Part shown: positions 27,745 to 36,509 of the stretch, one piece after another
Layout of the letters: each line of letters opens with the position of its first letter
Position numbering within the stretch: position 1 is the stretch's first letter
Assembly: GCF_001598295.1 (NCBI RefSeq)
Contig: NZ_BCYR01000001.1
Coordinates: 434,001 to 498,000, forward strand
Source of the DNA: Klebsiella ornithinolytica NBRC 105727 = ATCC 31898
Lineage (GTDB): Bacteria > Pseudomonadota > Gammaproteobacteria > Enterobacterales > Enterobacteriaceae
Direction of reading: 5' to 3'
Length of the DNA stretch: 64,000 bases
Program-made: the position numbers and the translations under genes
Notes under the pieces: model-generated
The model's input: only the letters and a program-made list of their open reading frames with translations
The model's database searches: none
Told to the model about the DNA's origin: nothing

Positions 27745-28433
27745 TGCGTCGCCCCCGCCGTTGACGAACGCAGGGCGTAGCGCTTCGCCAGAAGGCTAAA
27801 CAGCCAGCTGGACAAGGCGGTGATGACCATATAAATCAGCGAGACCAGGAAGTAGAACAAAAAGGGTTTCTGCGTGGCGCGCCCGGCCTGTTCCGCCAGC
27901 CACACCATATCTTCTAAACCGAGAATGGAGACCAGCGCCGACGCCTTCATCAAACCCAACCAGTTATTATTGATGCCTGGAATGGCAAAGCTCAGCATCT
28001 GCGGCAGCATAATCCGCCGGAAGACCAGCCACGGCCGCATGCCGTAGGCTTCAGCCGCTTCGGTTTGTCCCCGATCGACGGTGAGAAACGCGCCGCGAAA
28101 CGTCTCGGTGTAATAGGCGCCAAACACGAAGCCAATCGCCAGCACGCCGGAAATAAAGGTATTAAAACGCACCGGCCCAAGTCCTGCCAGCGACAGCAGC
28201 GCGTTGACCAGCATCTCGCCGCCAAAAAACAGCAGCAGCATAATCACCAGCTCCGGAATGCCGCGCACCAGCGTGGTATAGCCGGTGGAAAACCAGCGCA
28301 GCCAACGCGGTCCGAACAGCTTAATCAGCGCATTCACCAGCCCCAGCAGCAGCGCCACCAGCAGTGAGACCAGCATCACGCACAACGATACCCCCGCGCC
28401 GCGTAACAGTAGCGGTAAATAATCTGCAACCAT
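27741..28433 (-). CDS. Polar amino acid ABC transporter permease (HisQ/ArtQ type)
   Basis: 230 residues with about five membrane helices and an EAA loop (AEAYGMRPWLVFRRIMLPQ). It is the partner of the downstream permease, with which it overlaps by ATGA. It lies 64 bases after the binding-protein gene on the same strand, giving the order DDAH, binding protein, HisQ-like, HisM-like. Confidence 0.9.
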   Translation of the reverse strand: MVADYLPLLLRGAGVSLCVMLVSLLVALLLGLVNALIKLFGPRWLRWFSTGYTTLVRGIPELVIMLLLFFGGEMLVNALLSLAGLGPVRFNTFISGVLAIGFVFGAYYTETFRGAFLTVDRGQTEAAEAYGMRPWLVFRRIMLPQMLSFAIPGINNNWLGLMKASALVSILGLEDMVWLAEQAGRATQKPFLFYFLVSLIYMVITALSSWLFSLLAKRYALRSSTAGATQ

Positions 28434-28497
28434 ATTCTGTCTTCCACCCGTTGCGTAAAGGGGCGCCGCTCGCCGACCGCGCCCTCCCCTTTACGGC

Positions 28498-29271
28498 TTA
28501 ATTGCCGTAGATATCGAAGCTAAAGTACTTTTTCTCAATCGCGGCGTAGGTGCCGTCGGCGCGGATCTGCTTGATGGCCTCGTTGAGGGCGTCGCGCAAT
28601 GCCGGATTGTCTTTATTGACCGCAATGCCGACATCAGACGAGATGCTGCCGTCGCTGATAACCGGGCCAGCGAAGGCGAATTTTTGCCCGCGCGGCGTGT
28701 CAACAAAGCTGGTCGCCGCCTGGATATTATCCTGTAAGGAGGCATCGATACGCCCGGAGAGCAGATCCAGATAGACGTTGTCCTGATTGGCGTAACCGAC
28801 GATCTTCACGCCCTGACCGGCCCAGTGGGTTCTGGCGTAGGCTTCATGGGTTGAGCCGGTTTGTACGCCGACGGTCTTGCCCTTAAGACTGGCGGCCTCC
28901 GGCAGCAGCGGACTCCCCTTGCGCGCCACCAGCTGCGCCGCGCTGCGATAGTAGCGATCGGTGAAATCCACTTCCTTCTTACGTTCGTCGGTAATATTCA
29001 GCGAAGCAATAATTGCATCAAATTTATGCGCATTCAGCGCGGCGATCATGCTCTCAAACGGCTGCTTGACGAAGACGCACTTCGCTTTTAGCTGCGTACA
29101 GAGCGCATTGGCAATGTCGATATCAAAGCCGGTGATCTCGCCGCTGGGCGCCAGCACGTCAAAGGGCGGATAGCCACCGTCAACGCCGAAGCTGATGGTG
29201 TCAAACTGCTGGGCGGCGAGCGGCGCGCTGAGCGCCATACAGGCCAGTAAAGCGGTAATGCGTGTTTTCAT
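28498..29271 (-). CDS. Periplasmic amino acid-binding protein of the ABC transporter
   Basis: 257 residues with a cleavable signal peptide (MKTRITALLACMALSAPLAA) and the family 3 solute-binding fold; GFDIDIANALC and the lid region TDRYYRSAAQLVARKG are typical of the HisJ/ArtJ/LAO group. It delivers ligand to the two permeases downstream. Similarity to lysine/arginine/ornithine-type binders and the DDAH gene just upstream suggest a basic or methylated arginine-like ligand; that is inference. Confidence 0.9.
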   Translation of the reverse strand: MKTRITALLACMALSAPLAAQQFDTISFGVDGGYPPFDVLAPSGEITGFDIDIANALCTQLKAKCVFVKQPFESMIAALNAHKFDAIIASLNITDERKKEVDFTDRYYRSAAQLVARKGSPLLPEAASLKGKTVGVQTGSTHEAYARTHWAGQGVKIVGYANQDNVYLDLLSGRIDASLQDNIQAATSFVDTPRGQKFAFAGPVISDGSISSDVGIAVNKDNPALRDALNEAIKQIRADGTYAAIEKKYFSFDIYGN

Positions 29272-29301
29272 ATTCTGTTACCCCTGATGTCAACGACGTG
29301 G

Positions 29302-30063
29302 CTAAAAACGCAGTGAAAGGCAGGTCAGGCCGCCATCCATTTTCTTAAATTCGCTGGTATCGAGTTGCACAACCGGCATCCCCAGCTTGCTGATCTCGCC
29401 CAGGGTATAGGGGTACCCCTGAGGCGTAATTAATGTGTCGTTGATCCAGAGCGTATTCCCGGCGTACGACTCCTCTTCCGGGATCACAATGGTATTGAAC
29501 CCGCTAAACGCCGGGTGATTGACGTACCCTTCCGTCAGCAGCAACGTATTGCGTCCGACATAGTTGACGATGGACTTCAGGTGCAGCCCGGCGCTCACGT
29601 CAATGGACGTCACCTGATAGCCATGCGGCTCAACGGCAGCGGCAAACTCGCGGATCCCCTGCTCATCGGTACGCGCCGTCTGGCCAACAAAGAACTGTTT
29701 ACCGACCAGCAGCACGTCGCCGCCATCCATATGACCCCGCTCGCTCATGTGCACCAGTGGACGAAAACCGGCAAGCACCGGCGCTATCGATGCCACTTCC
29801 CCCTGGCGACTCGGCGCGCCGGGATGAGTGATGACCGCCAGTTCCGGCATGACGACCGCGGTATCTTCAACAAAGTGGGCATCCGGATAATCCGCAGCCG
29901 CAGGCAATACGGTCACTTTCAGGCCGAGCTGCAGCAAGGTTTCGACATAGGCGAGGAACTGACGCGTGGTGCCGGCAATATCCGGCGCGCCGAGCCGGGC
30001 GGTGGTTTGACCGGCGGCACAGGTTGCGGCCGGCAGGCGGGCGATAGCCTGGTTAAAATGCAT
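29302..30063 (-). CDS. Dimethylarginine dimethylaminohydrolase (DDAH)
   Basis: 253 residues, the size of Pseudomonas DDAH (254). Catalytic features are in place: HMDGGD (acid, Asp where Pseudomonas has Glu), LHLKS (His) and the terminal GGLTCLSLRF with nucleophile Cys248; IPEEESYAGN also matches. DDAH converts N-methylated arginines to citrulline and methylamine or dimethylamine. The family is in the guanidino-modifying superfamily (arginine deiminase, amidinotransferases), so a related guanidine substrate is possible. It is the first gene of the series that continues with the binding protein and permeases, 30 bases apart. No lyase or dehydrogenase for citrulline lies nearby. Confidence 0.88.
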   Translation of the reverse strand: MHFNQAIARLPAATCAAGQTTARLGAPDIAGTTRQFLAYVETLLQLGLKVTVLPAAADYPDAHFVEDTAVVMPELAVITHPGAPSRQGEVASIAPVLAGFRPLVHMSERGHMDGGDVLLVGKQFFVGQTARTDEQGIREFAAAVEPHGYQVTSIDVSAGLHLKSIVNYVGRNTLLLTEGYVNHPAFSGFNTIVIPEEESYAGNTLWINDTLITPQGYPYTLGEISKLGMPVVQLDTSEFKKMDGGLTCLSLRF

Positions 30064-30251
30064 AGAGAACCCTCAGGTGACTAGTGATCGTTGTTGTTCC
30101 CGACATGCCGGTAAAGCAACGGGTTTTCTTGATTATCAAACAGATGTTGTCACCAGTCCGGCTGAATAGCCGGCCACAAAGGTCAATTTACGCTGTATAT
30201 TGCCGGGGAAACGACGCATTCCGCTGTCGGATGACGGGCTCTTGCCGAAGG

Positions 30252-31790
30252 CTAGCGCGGCGCGTTTGCCGCCGGATGAGAGGGAGAGACGGGAAGGAGC
30301 AGCGCGGTGAGTTTTTCGATCGGCATCGACCGGTAAAAATACCATCCCTGAATTAACGCATTTTCATCGAAGGATTTGACGAACTCAAAATCCGCTTTAC
30401 TCTCCACGCCTTCAAAAACGATTTGCTTATTCAGCCTGCAAACGACATCAAGAAGCGAGGTCAGAATAGCTCGTTTATACTCATTCTTAAGTCCGTTGAC
30501 GAAAAATTTATCCAGTTTTATCTCATCATAAAACACTTCGGTTAACCACTGCAGGTTTGAAGAGCCGGTGCCGAAATCATCGAGGGCGATGCGCAATCCG
30601 CGGTTCATCGCCTGTAAAGAAAAGGCGGCGATTTTTTTATAGTATTCGCCGCTTCTTTCGGTAATCTCAATTTTAATCTGCTGAGGGCGAATACCTTTAT
30701 GTTGCAAAACCCGCAGGAGATTATCTAAATAAAGCGGGTCATTAATTTCATATTTGCCGATATTAATCGCGAGGGTAAAGCGGGCGTCGGCGAGCAGAAT
30801 GGTTTTCAACTCGCTGGTGGCCTTCTCCATCACCAGCTGCGAAAGATCGTGGTAAACATTCAGCTGTTCGGCCATTGAAATAAACAGCTCCGGAGAGATG
30901 TGACCATAGCGCGGATCATGCCAGCGAACCAGCGCCTCGACGCCGACTATGCGTTCATTTTTAGCGCACACCAACGGCTGATATTCCATGTAAATGCGCT
31001 GATTAATAATCGCTTTTTTTAAGCGAAACTCCAGCGATCGCCGTTCGCTGAGATAGCTCAGAATGGAATAGACAATCGCGGCGCCGAGAATAAAAGCCGC
31101 GCCCACCATGAGGACGATAAGGAGCGGAGAGAGGGACAAAAATCCCTGTTTTCGCTCCGTCAGATGAGTGCAAATATCGAATTTACTGCTGCATAAGCTA
31201 ACGCTTATCGACGACCTTGCCCCGATCGCGAATTTCATATTATTAAGAAAAACATGTTCACCGTTCAGGCTGGTTAAAGAAAAATTAAAACCGTGGTGCT
31301 GGCGGGAAAATGTGCTAAAGGCAAATGATGAGGTAAAGGAAATAATATTGCCTTGTTGGGTCATATCGAGAACCACCCCGTACGGGAGATAGTTTTTTAC
31401 GCCCGGGTAAATACGGTATCCATTCGGTACGACATATTTTTCGGCGGGGAGCGGCAGCGGTTTATCCAGCCTGCCCCAGTTGGCGGTGCAGGCCAGCTTA
31501 CCGTTCTCCACGATGCCAATGTCTTCCACGCTGGCATACTTCCAGATAACCTCTCGCAAGGCCGCGATCGCCTGTTTGTTACAGCCATCAAGATGTCGCT
31601 TCTGCGCGTGATCAATAGAAGAGATGATTTGCGTGGTCACATCTTCGGCGTGGGCGAGAAGCTCATGGCTCAACGTATCAAGCTGAGCGCGCTGGTTATT
31701 TAACATCACAGCGTTGGTCAGCAAAACGGAAAGGAGCACGGCGATGCCGCCGCCCGTCAACAGCCATTTCGTCTTATGGATAAATTTCAT
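30252..31790 (-). CDS. CSS-motif EAL cyclic-di-GMP phosphodiesterase
   Basis: 512 residues from ATG 31790 (MKFIHKTKWLL); an upstream in-frame start at 31844 adds 18 residues before the membrane segment. The CSS-type periplasmic sensor (about 35-230, motif LCSSKFD with further Cys residues) lies between two membrane segments, and the EAL domain follows (about 255-500). Catalytic signatures are kept: VEALVRW, the NI and EITER motifs, DDFGTGSS and FEGVES, so hydrolysis of c-di-GMP is expected. In E. coli, CSS-EAL proteins respond to periplasmic redox through their cysteines. It is transcribed divergently from mdtA. Confidence 0.9.
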   Translation of the reverse strand: MKFIHKTKWLLTGGGIAVLLSVLLTNAVMLNNQRAQLDTLSHELLAHAEDVTTQIISSIDHAQKRHLDGCNKQAIAALREVIWKYASVEDIGIVENGKLACTANWGRLDKPLPLPAEKYVVPNGYRIYPGVKNYLPYGVVLDMTQQGNIISFTSSFAFSTFSRQHHGFNFSLTSLNGEHVFLNNMKFAIGARSSISVSLCSSKFDICTHLTERKQGFLSLSPLLIVLMVGAAFILGAAIVYSILSYLSERRSLEFRLKKAIINQRIYMEYQPLVCAKNERIVGVEALVRWHDPRYGHISPELFISMAEQLNVYHDLSQLVMEKATSELKTILLADARFTLAINIGKYEINDPLYLDNLLRVLQHKGIRPQQIKIEITERSGEYYKKIAAFSLQAMNRGLRIALDDFGTGSSNLQWLTEVFYDEIKLDKFFVNGLKNEYKRAILTSLLDVVCRLNKQIVFEGVESKADFEFVKSFDENALIQGWYFYRSMPIEKLTALLLPVSPSHPAANAPR

Positions 31791-32136
31791 CGTCTCTGCA
31801 CAACTCCTGGTGGATGCCGGTATTCGCGTGACAAATCCGGACACCCGACGTACCCGTCCCTGCAGTACAAATCTATAATCTTGATAATAATGGCGTCAGG
31901 GCGGTTATACCAGACATGAAAAATCGCCTCGTCCAGCCAGAACCTGGAGCAAACGCGCAGGCTACGGCGAATGACGGGTCAGTTTTGCCCTCTTTTTTAG
32001 CCTAACCAGCTCATCGAAAAGCGTTTTATCCAGACATATCTCAACAGTCTTTTCATAATTCCTCCATTTTTGCGGGGCGTTTGGTCACTAAACTAGTATC
32101 ATTTCGCGAAACGTTTCAGGATGAGATAGCAAATTA
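31791..32136. other. Divergent EAL gene-mdtA intergenic region
   Basis: About 350 bases with the promoters of both genes. A candidate BaeR box (32057-32074) and a TATCAT -10 (32097-32102) lie on the mdtA side. I see no gene here, and no sib/ibs toxin RNA repeats such as lie before mdtA in E. coli. Confidence 0.4.
32057..32074 (+). promoter_or_regulatory. Candidate BaeR box of the mdtABCD-baeSR operon
   Basis: AATTCCTCCATTTTTGCG matches 13 of 18 positions of the E. coli BaeR consensus TTTTTCTCCATDATTGGC as I recall it, with the core CTCCAT intact. It lies 63 bases before the mdtA ATG and about 22 bases before TATCAT (32097-32102), in place of a -35, as expected for an activator. Confidence 0.55.
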
Positions 32137-33387
32137 ATGAAAGGCAGTCATACACTCCGTTGGGGCATCGCGCTGGCGGTCATCGTCATTGCCGGTGCCG
32201 GGTACTGGTTCTGGCAGAGTCGTGAAGCGACAAACGCTACGCCTGCGGCGGCAAATGGCTCACAGCCGCAGGCGCCAGGCGGCGGTCGCCATGGCCGCTT
32301 CGGCGCGGCCCTGGCACCGGTTCAGGCGGCAACAGCCACCAGCGAATCGGTGCCTCGCTATCTCAGCGGCCTCGGTACGGTGACGGCAGCCAACACGGTG
32401 ACCGTACGCAGCCGGGTGGATGGCCAGCTGTTAGCTATCCACTTCCAGGAAGGCCAGCAGGTCAAAGCGGGCGATCTGCTCGCCGAAATCGACCCCAGTC
32501 AGTTTAAAGTCGCGCTGGCGCAGGCCCAGGGCCAGTTGGCGAAAGATAAAGCCACGCTCGCTAACGCCCGACGCGATCTCGCCCGCTATCAACAGCTGGT
32601 GAAGAGCAATCTTGTTTCCCGCCAGGAGCTGGATACCCAGCAGTCGCTGGTCAGCGAAACGGAAGGCACCATCAAAGCCGACGAAGCCGCCGTGGCCAGC
32701 GCCCAGCTGCAGCTGAACTGGAGCCGCATCACCGCGCCGATTGACGGCCGCGTTGGCTTAAAACAGGTGGATATCGGCAATCAGATTTCAAGCAGCGATA
32801 CCACCGGCATCGTGGTGTTAACCCAAACCCACCCAATCGATTTGGTCTTCACGCTGCCGGAAAATGATATCGCGACCGTTGTCCAGGCGCAGAAAGCCGG
32901 GAAAACGCTGCAGGTTGAGGCCTGGGACCGGACCAACAAACAAAAAATCAGCGAAGGGTCGCTGCTGAGTCTGGATAACCAGATTGACGCCACCACCGGG
33001 ACCATCAAACTGAAAGCGCGCTTTAACAACCAGGACGACACCCTGTTCCCGAACCAGTTCGTGAACGCCCGTATGCTGGTAGACACGGAACAGAACGCCA
33101 TCGTCATCCCGACTGCCGCACTGCAGATGGGCAATGAAGGCCATTTCGTCTGGGTATTGAACGATGAGAATAAAGTCAGCAAGCACACCGTCACGCCGGG
33201 TATTCAGGACAGTCTGAAGGTGGTGATTACCGCCGGGCTGTCGGCGGGTGACCGGGTGGTTACTGACGGTATCGATCGTCTGACCGAAGGGGCAAAAGTG
33301 GAAGTGGTGGACCCGCACAGCGCGCCGGCGGCCGCGGCGGAGAAAGCCACCAGCCGTGAGTATGGCCATAAAGGAGCGCGCTCCTGA
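32137..33387 (+). CDS. mdtA: MdtA, membrane fusion protein of the MdtABC efflux pump
   Basis: 416 residues (E. coli 415). An N-terminal membrane anchor (about 8-26) is followed by the lipoyl/hairpin/beta-barrel order of RND periplasmic adaptors: lipoyl half-motifs around [18 protein letters not shown] and [15 protein letters not shown] flank a coiled-coil hairpin (about 125-185). It links the MdtB/MdtC pump to TolC for export of bile salts, novobiocin and similar compounds. It overlaps mdtB by one base. First gene of the BaeSR-controlled operon. Confidence 0.97.
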   Translation: MKGSHTLRWGIALAVIVIAGAGYWFWQSREATNATPAAANGSQPQAPGGGRHGRFGAALAPVQAATATSESVPRYLSGLGTVTAANTVTVRSRVDGQLLAIHFQEGQQVKAGDLLAEIDPSQFKVALAQAQGQLAKDKATLANARRDLARYQQLVKSNLVSRQELDTQQSLVSETEGTIKADEAAVASAQLQLNWSRITAPIDGRVGLKQVDIGNQISSSDTTGIVVLTQTHPIDLVFTLPENDIATVVQAQKAGKTLQVEAWDRTNKQKISEGSLLSLDNQIDATTGTIKLKARFNNQDDTLFPNQFVNARMLVDTEQNAIVIPTAALQMGNEGHFVWVLNDENKVSKHTVTPGIQDSLKVVITAGLSAGDRVVTDGIDRLTEGAKVEVVDPHSAPAAAAEKATSREYGHKGARS

Positions 33388-36300
33388 TGCAGGTATTACC
33401 CCCGAGCAGTACGGGCGGCCCTTCCCGACTGTTTATTCTGCGCCCGGTCGCCACCACGCTGCTGATGGTGGCGATTATGCTGGCGGGGATCATCGGCTAT
33501 CGATTCCTGCCGGTTTCCGCCTTGCCGGAAGTGGATTATCCGACCATTCAGGTAGTCACCCTCTATCCCGGCGCCAGTCCGGACGTCGTCACATCGGCGA
33601 TTACCGCCCCGCTGGAACGCCAGTTTGGCCAGATGTCGGGCCTGAAGCAGATGTCGTCGCAAAGTTCCGGCGGCGCCTCGGTGGTCACGCTCCAGTTCCA
33701 GCTTACCCTGCCGCTGGACGTGGCCGAACAGGAGGTCCAGGCCGCGATCAACGCCGCCACCAACCTGCTGCCATCCGACCTGCCGAACCCGCCGGTGTAC
33801 AGTAAAGTCAACCCGGCCGATCCGCCAATCATGACCCTCGCGGTCACCTCTTCCGCCATTCCGATGACCCAGGTGGAAGATATGGTGGAGACCCGCGTGG
33901 CGCAGAAAATTTCCCAGGTCTCCGGCGTCGGGCTGGTGACCCTCGCGGGCGGTCAACGCCCGGCGGTCCGCGTGAAGCTCAATGCGCAGGCGATTGCCGC
34001 GCTGGGGCTGACCAGCGAAACCATCCGCACCGCTATCACCAGCGCCAACGTCAACTCGGCCAAAGGCAGCCTTGACGGCCCTTCCCGCGCCGTGACCCTC
34101 TCCGCTAACGATCAGATGCAGTCGGCGGAAGATTATCGCCGCCTGATCGTCGCCTGGCAGAACGGCGCGCCGATTCGTCTCGGCGATGTCGCTACCATTG
34201 AGCAAGGGGCGGAAAACAGCTGGCTCGGCGCATGGGCGAACAACCAGCAGGCGATCGTCATGAACGTTCAACGCCAGCCGGGAGCGAACATCATCGCCAC
34301 CGCCGATAGCGTGCGTCAGATGCTGCCGCAGCTGACCGAGAGCCTGCCGAAGTCGGTCAAGGTGCAGGTCCTTTCCGACCGCACCACCAACATTCGCGCG
34401 TCGGTGAGCGATACCCAGTTTGAGCTGATGCTGGCGATTGCGCTGGTGGTGATGATCATCTACCTGTTCCTGCGCAACGTACCGGCGACCATTATCCCCG
34501 GCGTCGCCGTGCCGCTGTCGCTGGTGGGCACCTTCGCGGTGATGGTGTTCCTCGACTTCTCGATCAACAACCTGACGCTGATGGCGCTCACTATCGCCAC
34601 CGGCTTCGTTGTCGATGACGCCATCGTGGTGATCGAAAACATCTCGCGCTATATCGAAAAGGGCGAAAAACCGCTCGCCGCCGCGCTGAAAGGTGCCGGA
34701 GAGATCGGCTTTACCATCATCTCGTTGACCTTCTCGCTGATTGCGGTGCTGATCCCGCTGCTGTTTATGGGCGATATCGTCGGCCGGCTGTTCCGCGAGT
34801 TTGCTATTACCCTCGCGGTGGCAATATTAATTTCCGCCGTCGTCTCGCTGACGCTGACGCCAATGATGTGCGCGCGCATGCTCAGTCACGAGTCGCTGCG
34901 TAAGCAAAACCGCTTCTCGCGGGCCAGCGAGCGCTTCTTCGAGCGGGTCATTGCCGCGTATGGTCGGATGCTTAGCCGGGTGCTGAATCACCCGTGGCTG
35001 ACCCTGAGCGTGGCCTTAGGCACGCTGGTGCTGTCAATCATGCTGTGGGTCTTCATTCCGAAAGGCTTCTTCCCGATTCAGGACAACGGCATTATTCAGG
35101 GGACGTTACAGGCTCCGCAGTCCGCTTCGTTTGCGAATATGGCGCAGCGCCAGGAGCAGGTTTCCGCGGCGATCCTCAAAGACCCGGCCGTCGAGAGCCT
35201 GACCTCCTACGTCGGGGTGGACGGCACCAACCCGGCGCTGAATAGCGCCCGCCTGCAGATTAACCTCAAACCGCTGGATGAACGCGACGACCGTGTGCAG
35301 GCCGTGATTAGCCGCCTGCAAAAATCGGTGGACGGGATCCCCGGCGTCGAGCTCTACCTACAGCCGACGCAGGATCTGACTATCGATACCACCGTCAGCC
35401 GGACCCAGTATCAGTTCACCTTGCAGGCGAACTCGCTGGATGCCCTCAGTAACTGGGTGCCGCAGCTGCTGACGCGTCTCCAGGCGCTTCCGCAGCTCTC
35501 CGACGTCAGCAGCGACTGGCAGGATAAGGGCCTCGCCGCCTATATCAAAGTCGATCGCGACAGCGCCAGCCGTCTCGGCATCAGCATGGCCGATGTCGAT
35601 AATGCGCTGTATAACGCCTTCGGCCAGCGGCTGATCTCGACCATCTACACTCAGGCCAACCAGTATCGCGTGGTGCTGGAGCATGACACCCGGGAGACGC
35701 CGGGGCTGGCGGCGCTGGACAATATTCGCCTGACCAGCAGCGGGGGCGGCATCGTGCCGCTGAAGTCCATCGCCAGCGTCGAGCAGCGCTTCGCGCCGCT
35801 GTCGATTAACCATCTCGATCAGTTCCCGGTGACCACCATTTCGTTCAACGTCCCGGATAACTACTCGCTGGGCGATGCGGTCGACGCCATCCTCGCCGCC
35901 GAACAGGCGCTGGATTTGCCGACCGATATCCGCACCCAGTTCCAGGGCAGCACCCTCGCCTTCCAGTCGGCGCTCGGCAACACCGTCTGGCTGGTGGTGG
36001 CGGCGGTCGTGGCGATGTATATCGTGCTCGGCGTGCTGTATGAAAGCTTTATCCACCCGATAACCATTCTGTCGACCTTACCGACCGCCGGCGTCGGCGC
36101 GCTGCTGGCGCTGTGGCTGGCAGGCAGCGAGCTGGACGTTATCGCCATTATCGGGATTATCCTGCTGATTGGTATCGTCAAGAAGAACGCCATCATGATG
36201 ATCGACTTTGCGCTGGCCGCCGAACGCGAACAGGGCATGCCGCCACGTGAGGCGATTTATCAGGCCTGCCTGCTGCGTTTTCGCCCGATTCTGATGACCA

Positions 36301-36509
36301 CGCTTGCCGCTCTGCTCGGCGCGCTGCCGCTGATGCTGAGCACCGGCGTCGGCGCCGAGCTACGGCGTCCTCTGGGTATCGGTATGGTGGGCGGTCTGAT
36401 GTTAAGCCAGGTGCTGACGCTGTTCACCACCCCGGTTATCTATCTGCTCTTCGACCGCCTGTCGCTGTATATCAAGAGCCGCTTCCCACGGCATGAGGAG
36501 GAGGCGTAA
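33387..36509 (+). CDS. mdtB: MdtB, RND efflux transporter subunit
   Basis: 1040 residues, the E. coli length. It has the RND order: TM1, porter domain, TM2-7 with the proton-relay pair in [15 protein letters not shown], a second porter domain, and TM8-12. MdtB and MdtC assemble as a B2C heterotrimer, in which MdtB is thought to carry most proton translocation. It ends where mdtC begins with no gap. GC-rich and conserved, with no sign of damage. Confidence 0.97.
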   Translation: MQVLPPSSTGGPSRLFILRPVATTLLMVAIMLAGIIGYRFLPVSALPEVDYPTIQVVTLYPGASPDVVTSAITAPLERQFGQMSGLKQMSSQSSGGASVVTLQFQLTLPLDVAEQEVQAAINAATNLLPSDLPNPPVYSKVNPADPPIMTLAVTSSAIPMTQVEDMVETRVAQKISQVSGVGLVTLAGGQRPAVRVKLNAQAIAALGLTSETIRTAITSANVNSAKGSLDGPSRAVTLSANDQMQSAEDYRRLIVAWQNGAPIRLGDVATIEQGAENSWLGAWANNQQAIVMNVQRQPGANIIATADSVRQMLPQLTESLPKSVKVQVLSDRTTNIRASVSDTQFELMLAIALVVMIIYLFLRNVPATIIPGVAVPLSLVGTFAVMVFLDFSINNLTLMALTIATGFVVDDAIVVIENISRYIEKGEKPLAAALKGAGEIGFTIISLTFSLIAVLIPLLFMGDIVGRLFREFAITLAVAILISAVVSLTLTPMMCARMLSHESLRKQNRFSRASERFFERVIAAYGRMLSRVLNHPWLTLSVALGTLVLSIMLWVFIPKGFFPIQDNGIIQGTLQAPQSASFANMAQRQEQVSAAILKDPAVESLTSYVGVDGTNPALNSARLQINLKPLDERDDRVQAVISRLQKSVDGIPGVELYLQPTQDLTIDTTVSRTQYQFTLQANSLDALSNWVPQLLTRLQALPQLSDVSSDWQDKGLAAYIKVDRDSASRLGISMADVDNALYNAFGQRLISTIYTQANQYRVVLEHDTRETPGLAALDNIRLTSSGGGIVPLKSIASVEQRFAPLSINHLDQFPVTTISFNVPDNYSLGDAVDAILAAEQALDLPTDIRTQFQGSTLAFQSALGNTVWLVVAAVVAMYIVLGVLYESFIHPITILSTLPTAGVGALLALWLAGSELDVIAIIGIILLIGIVKKNAIMMIDFALAAEREQGMPPREAIYQACLLRFRPILMTTLAALLGALPLMLSTGVGAELRRPLGIGMVGGLMLSQVLTLFTTPVIYLLFDRLSLYIKSRFPRHEEEA

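Noticed and set aside
35358-36056. Minus-strand frame opposite mdtB
   Set aside because: Antisense shadow of a conserved gene.
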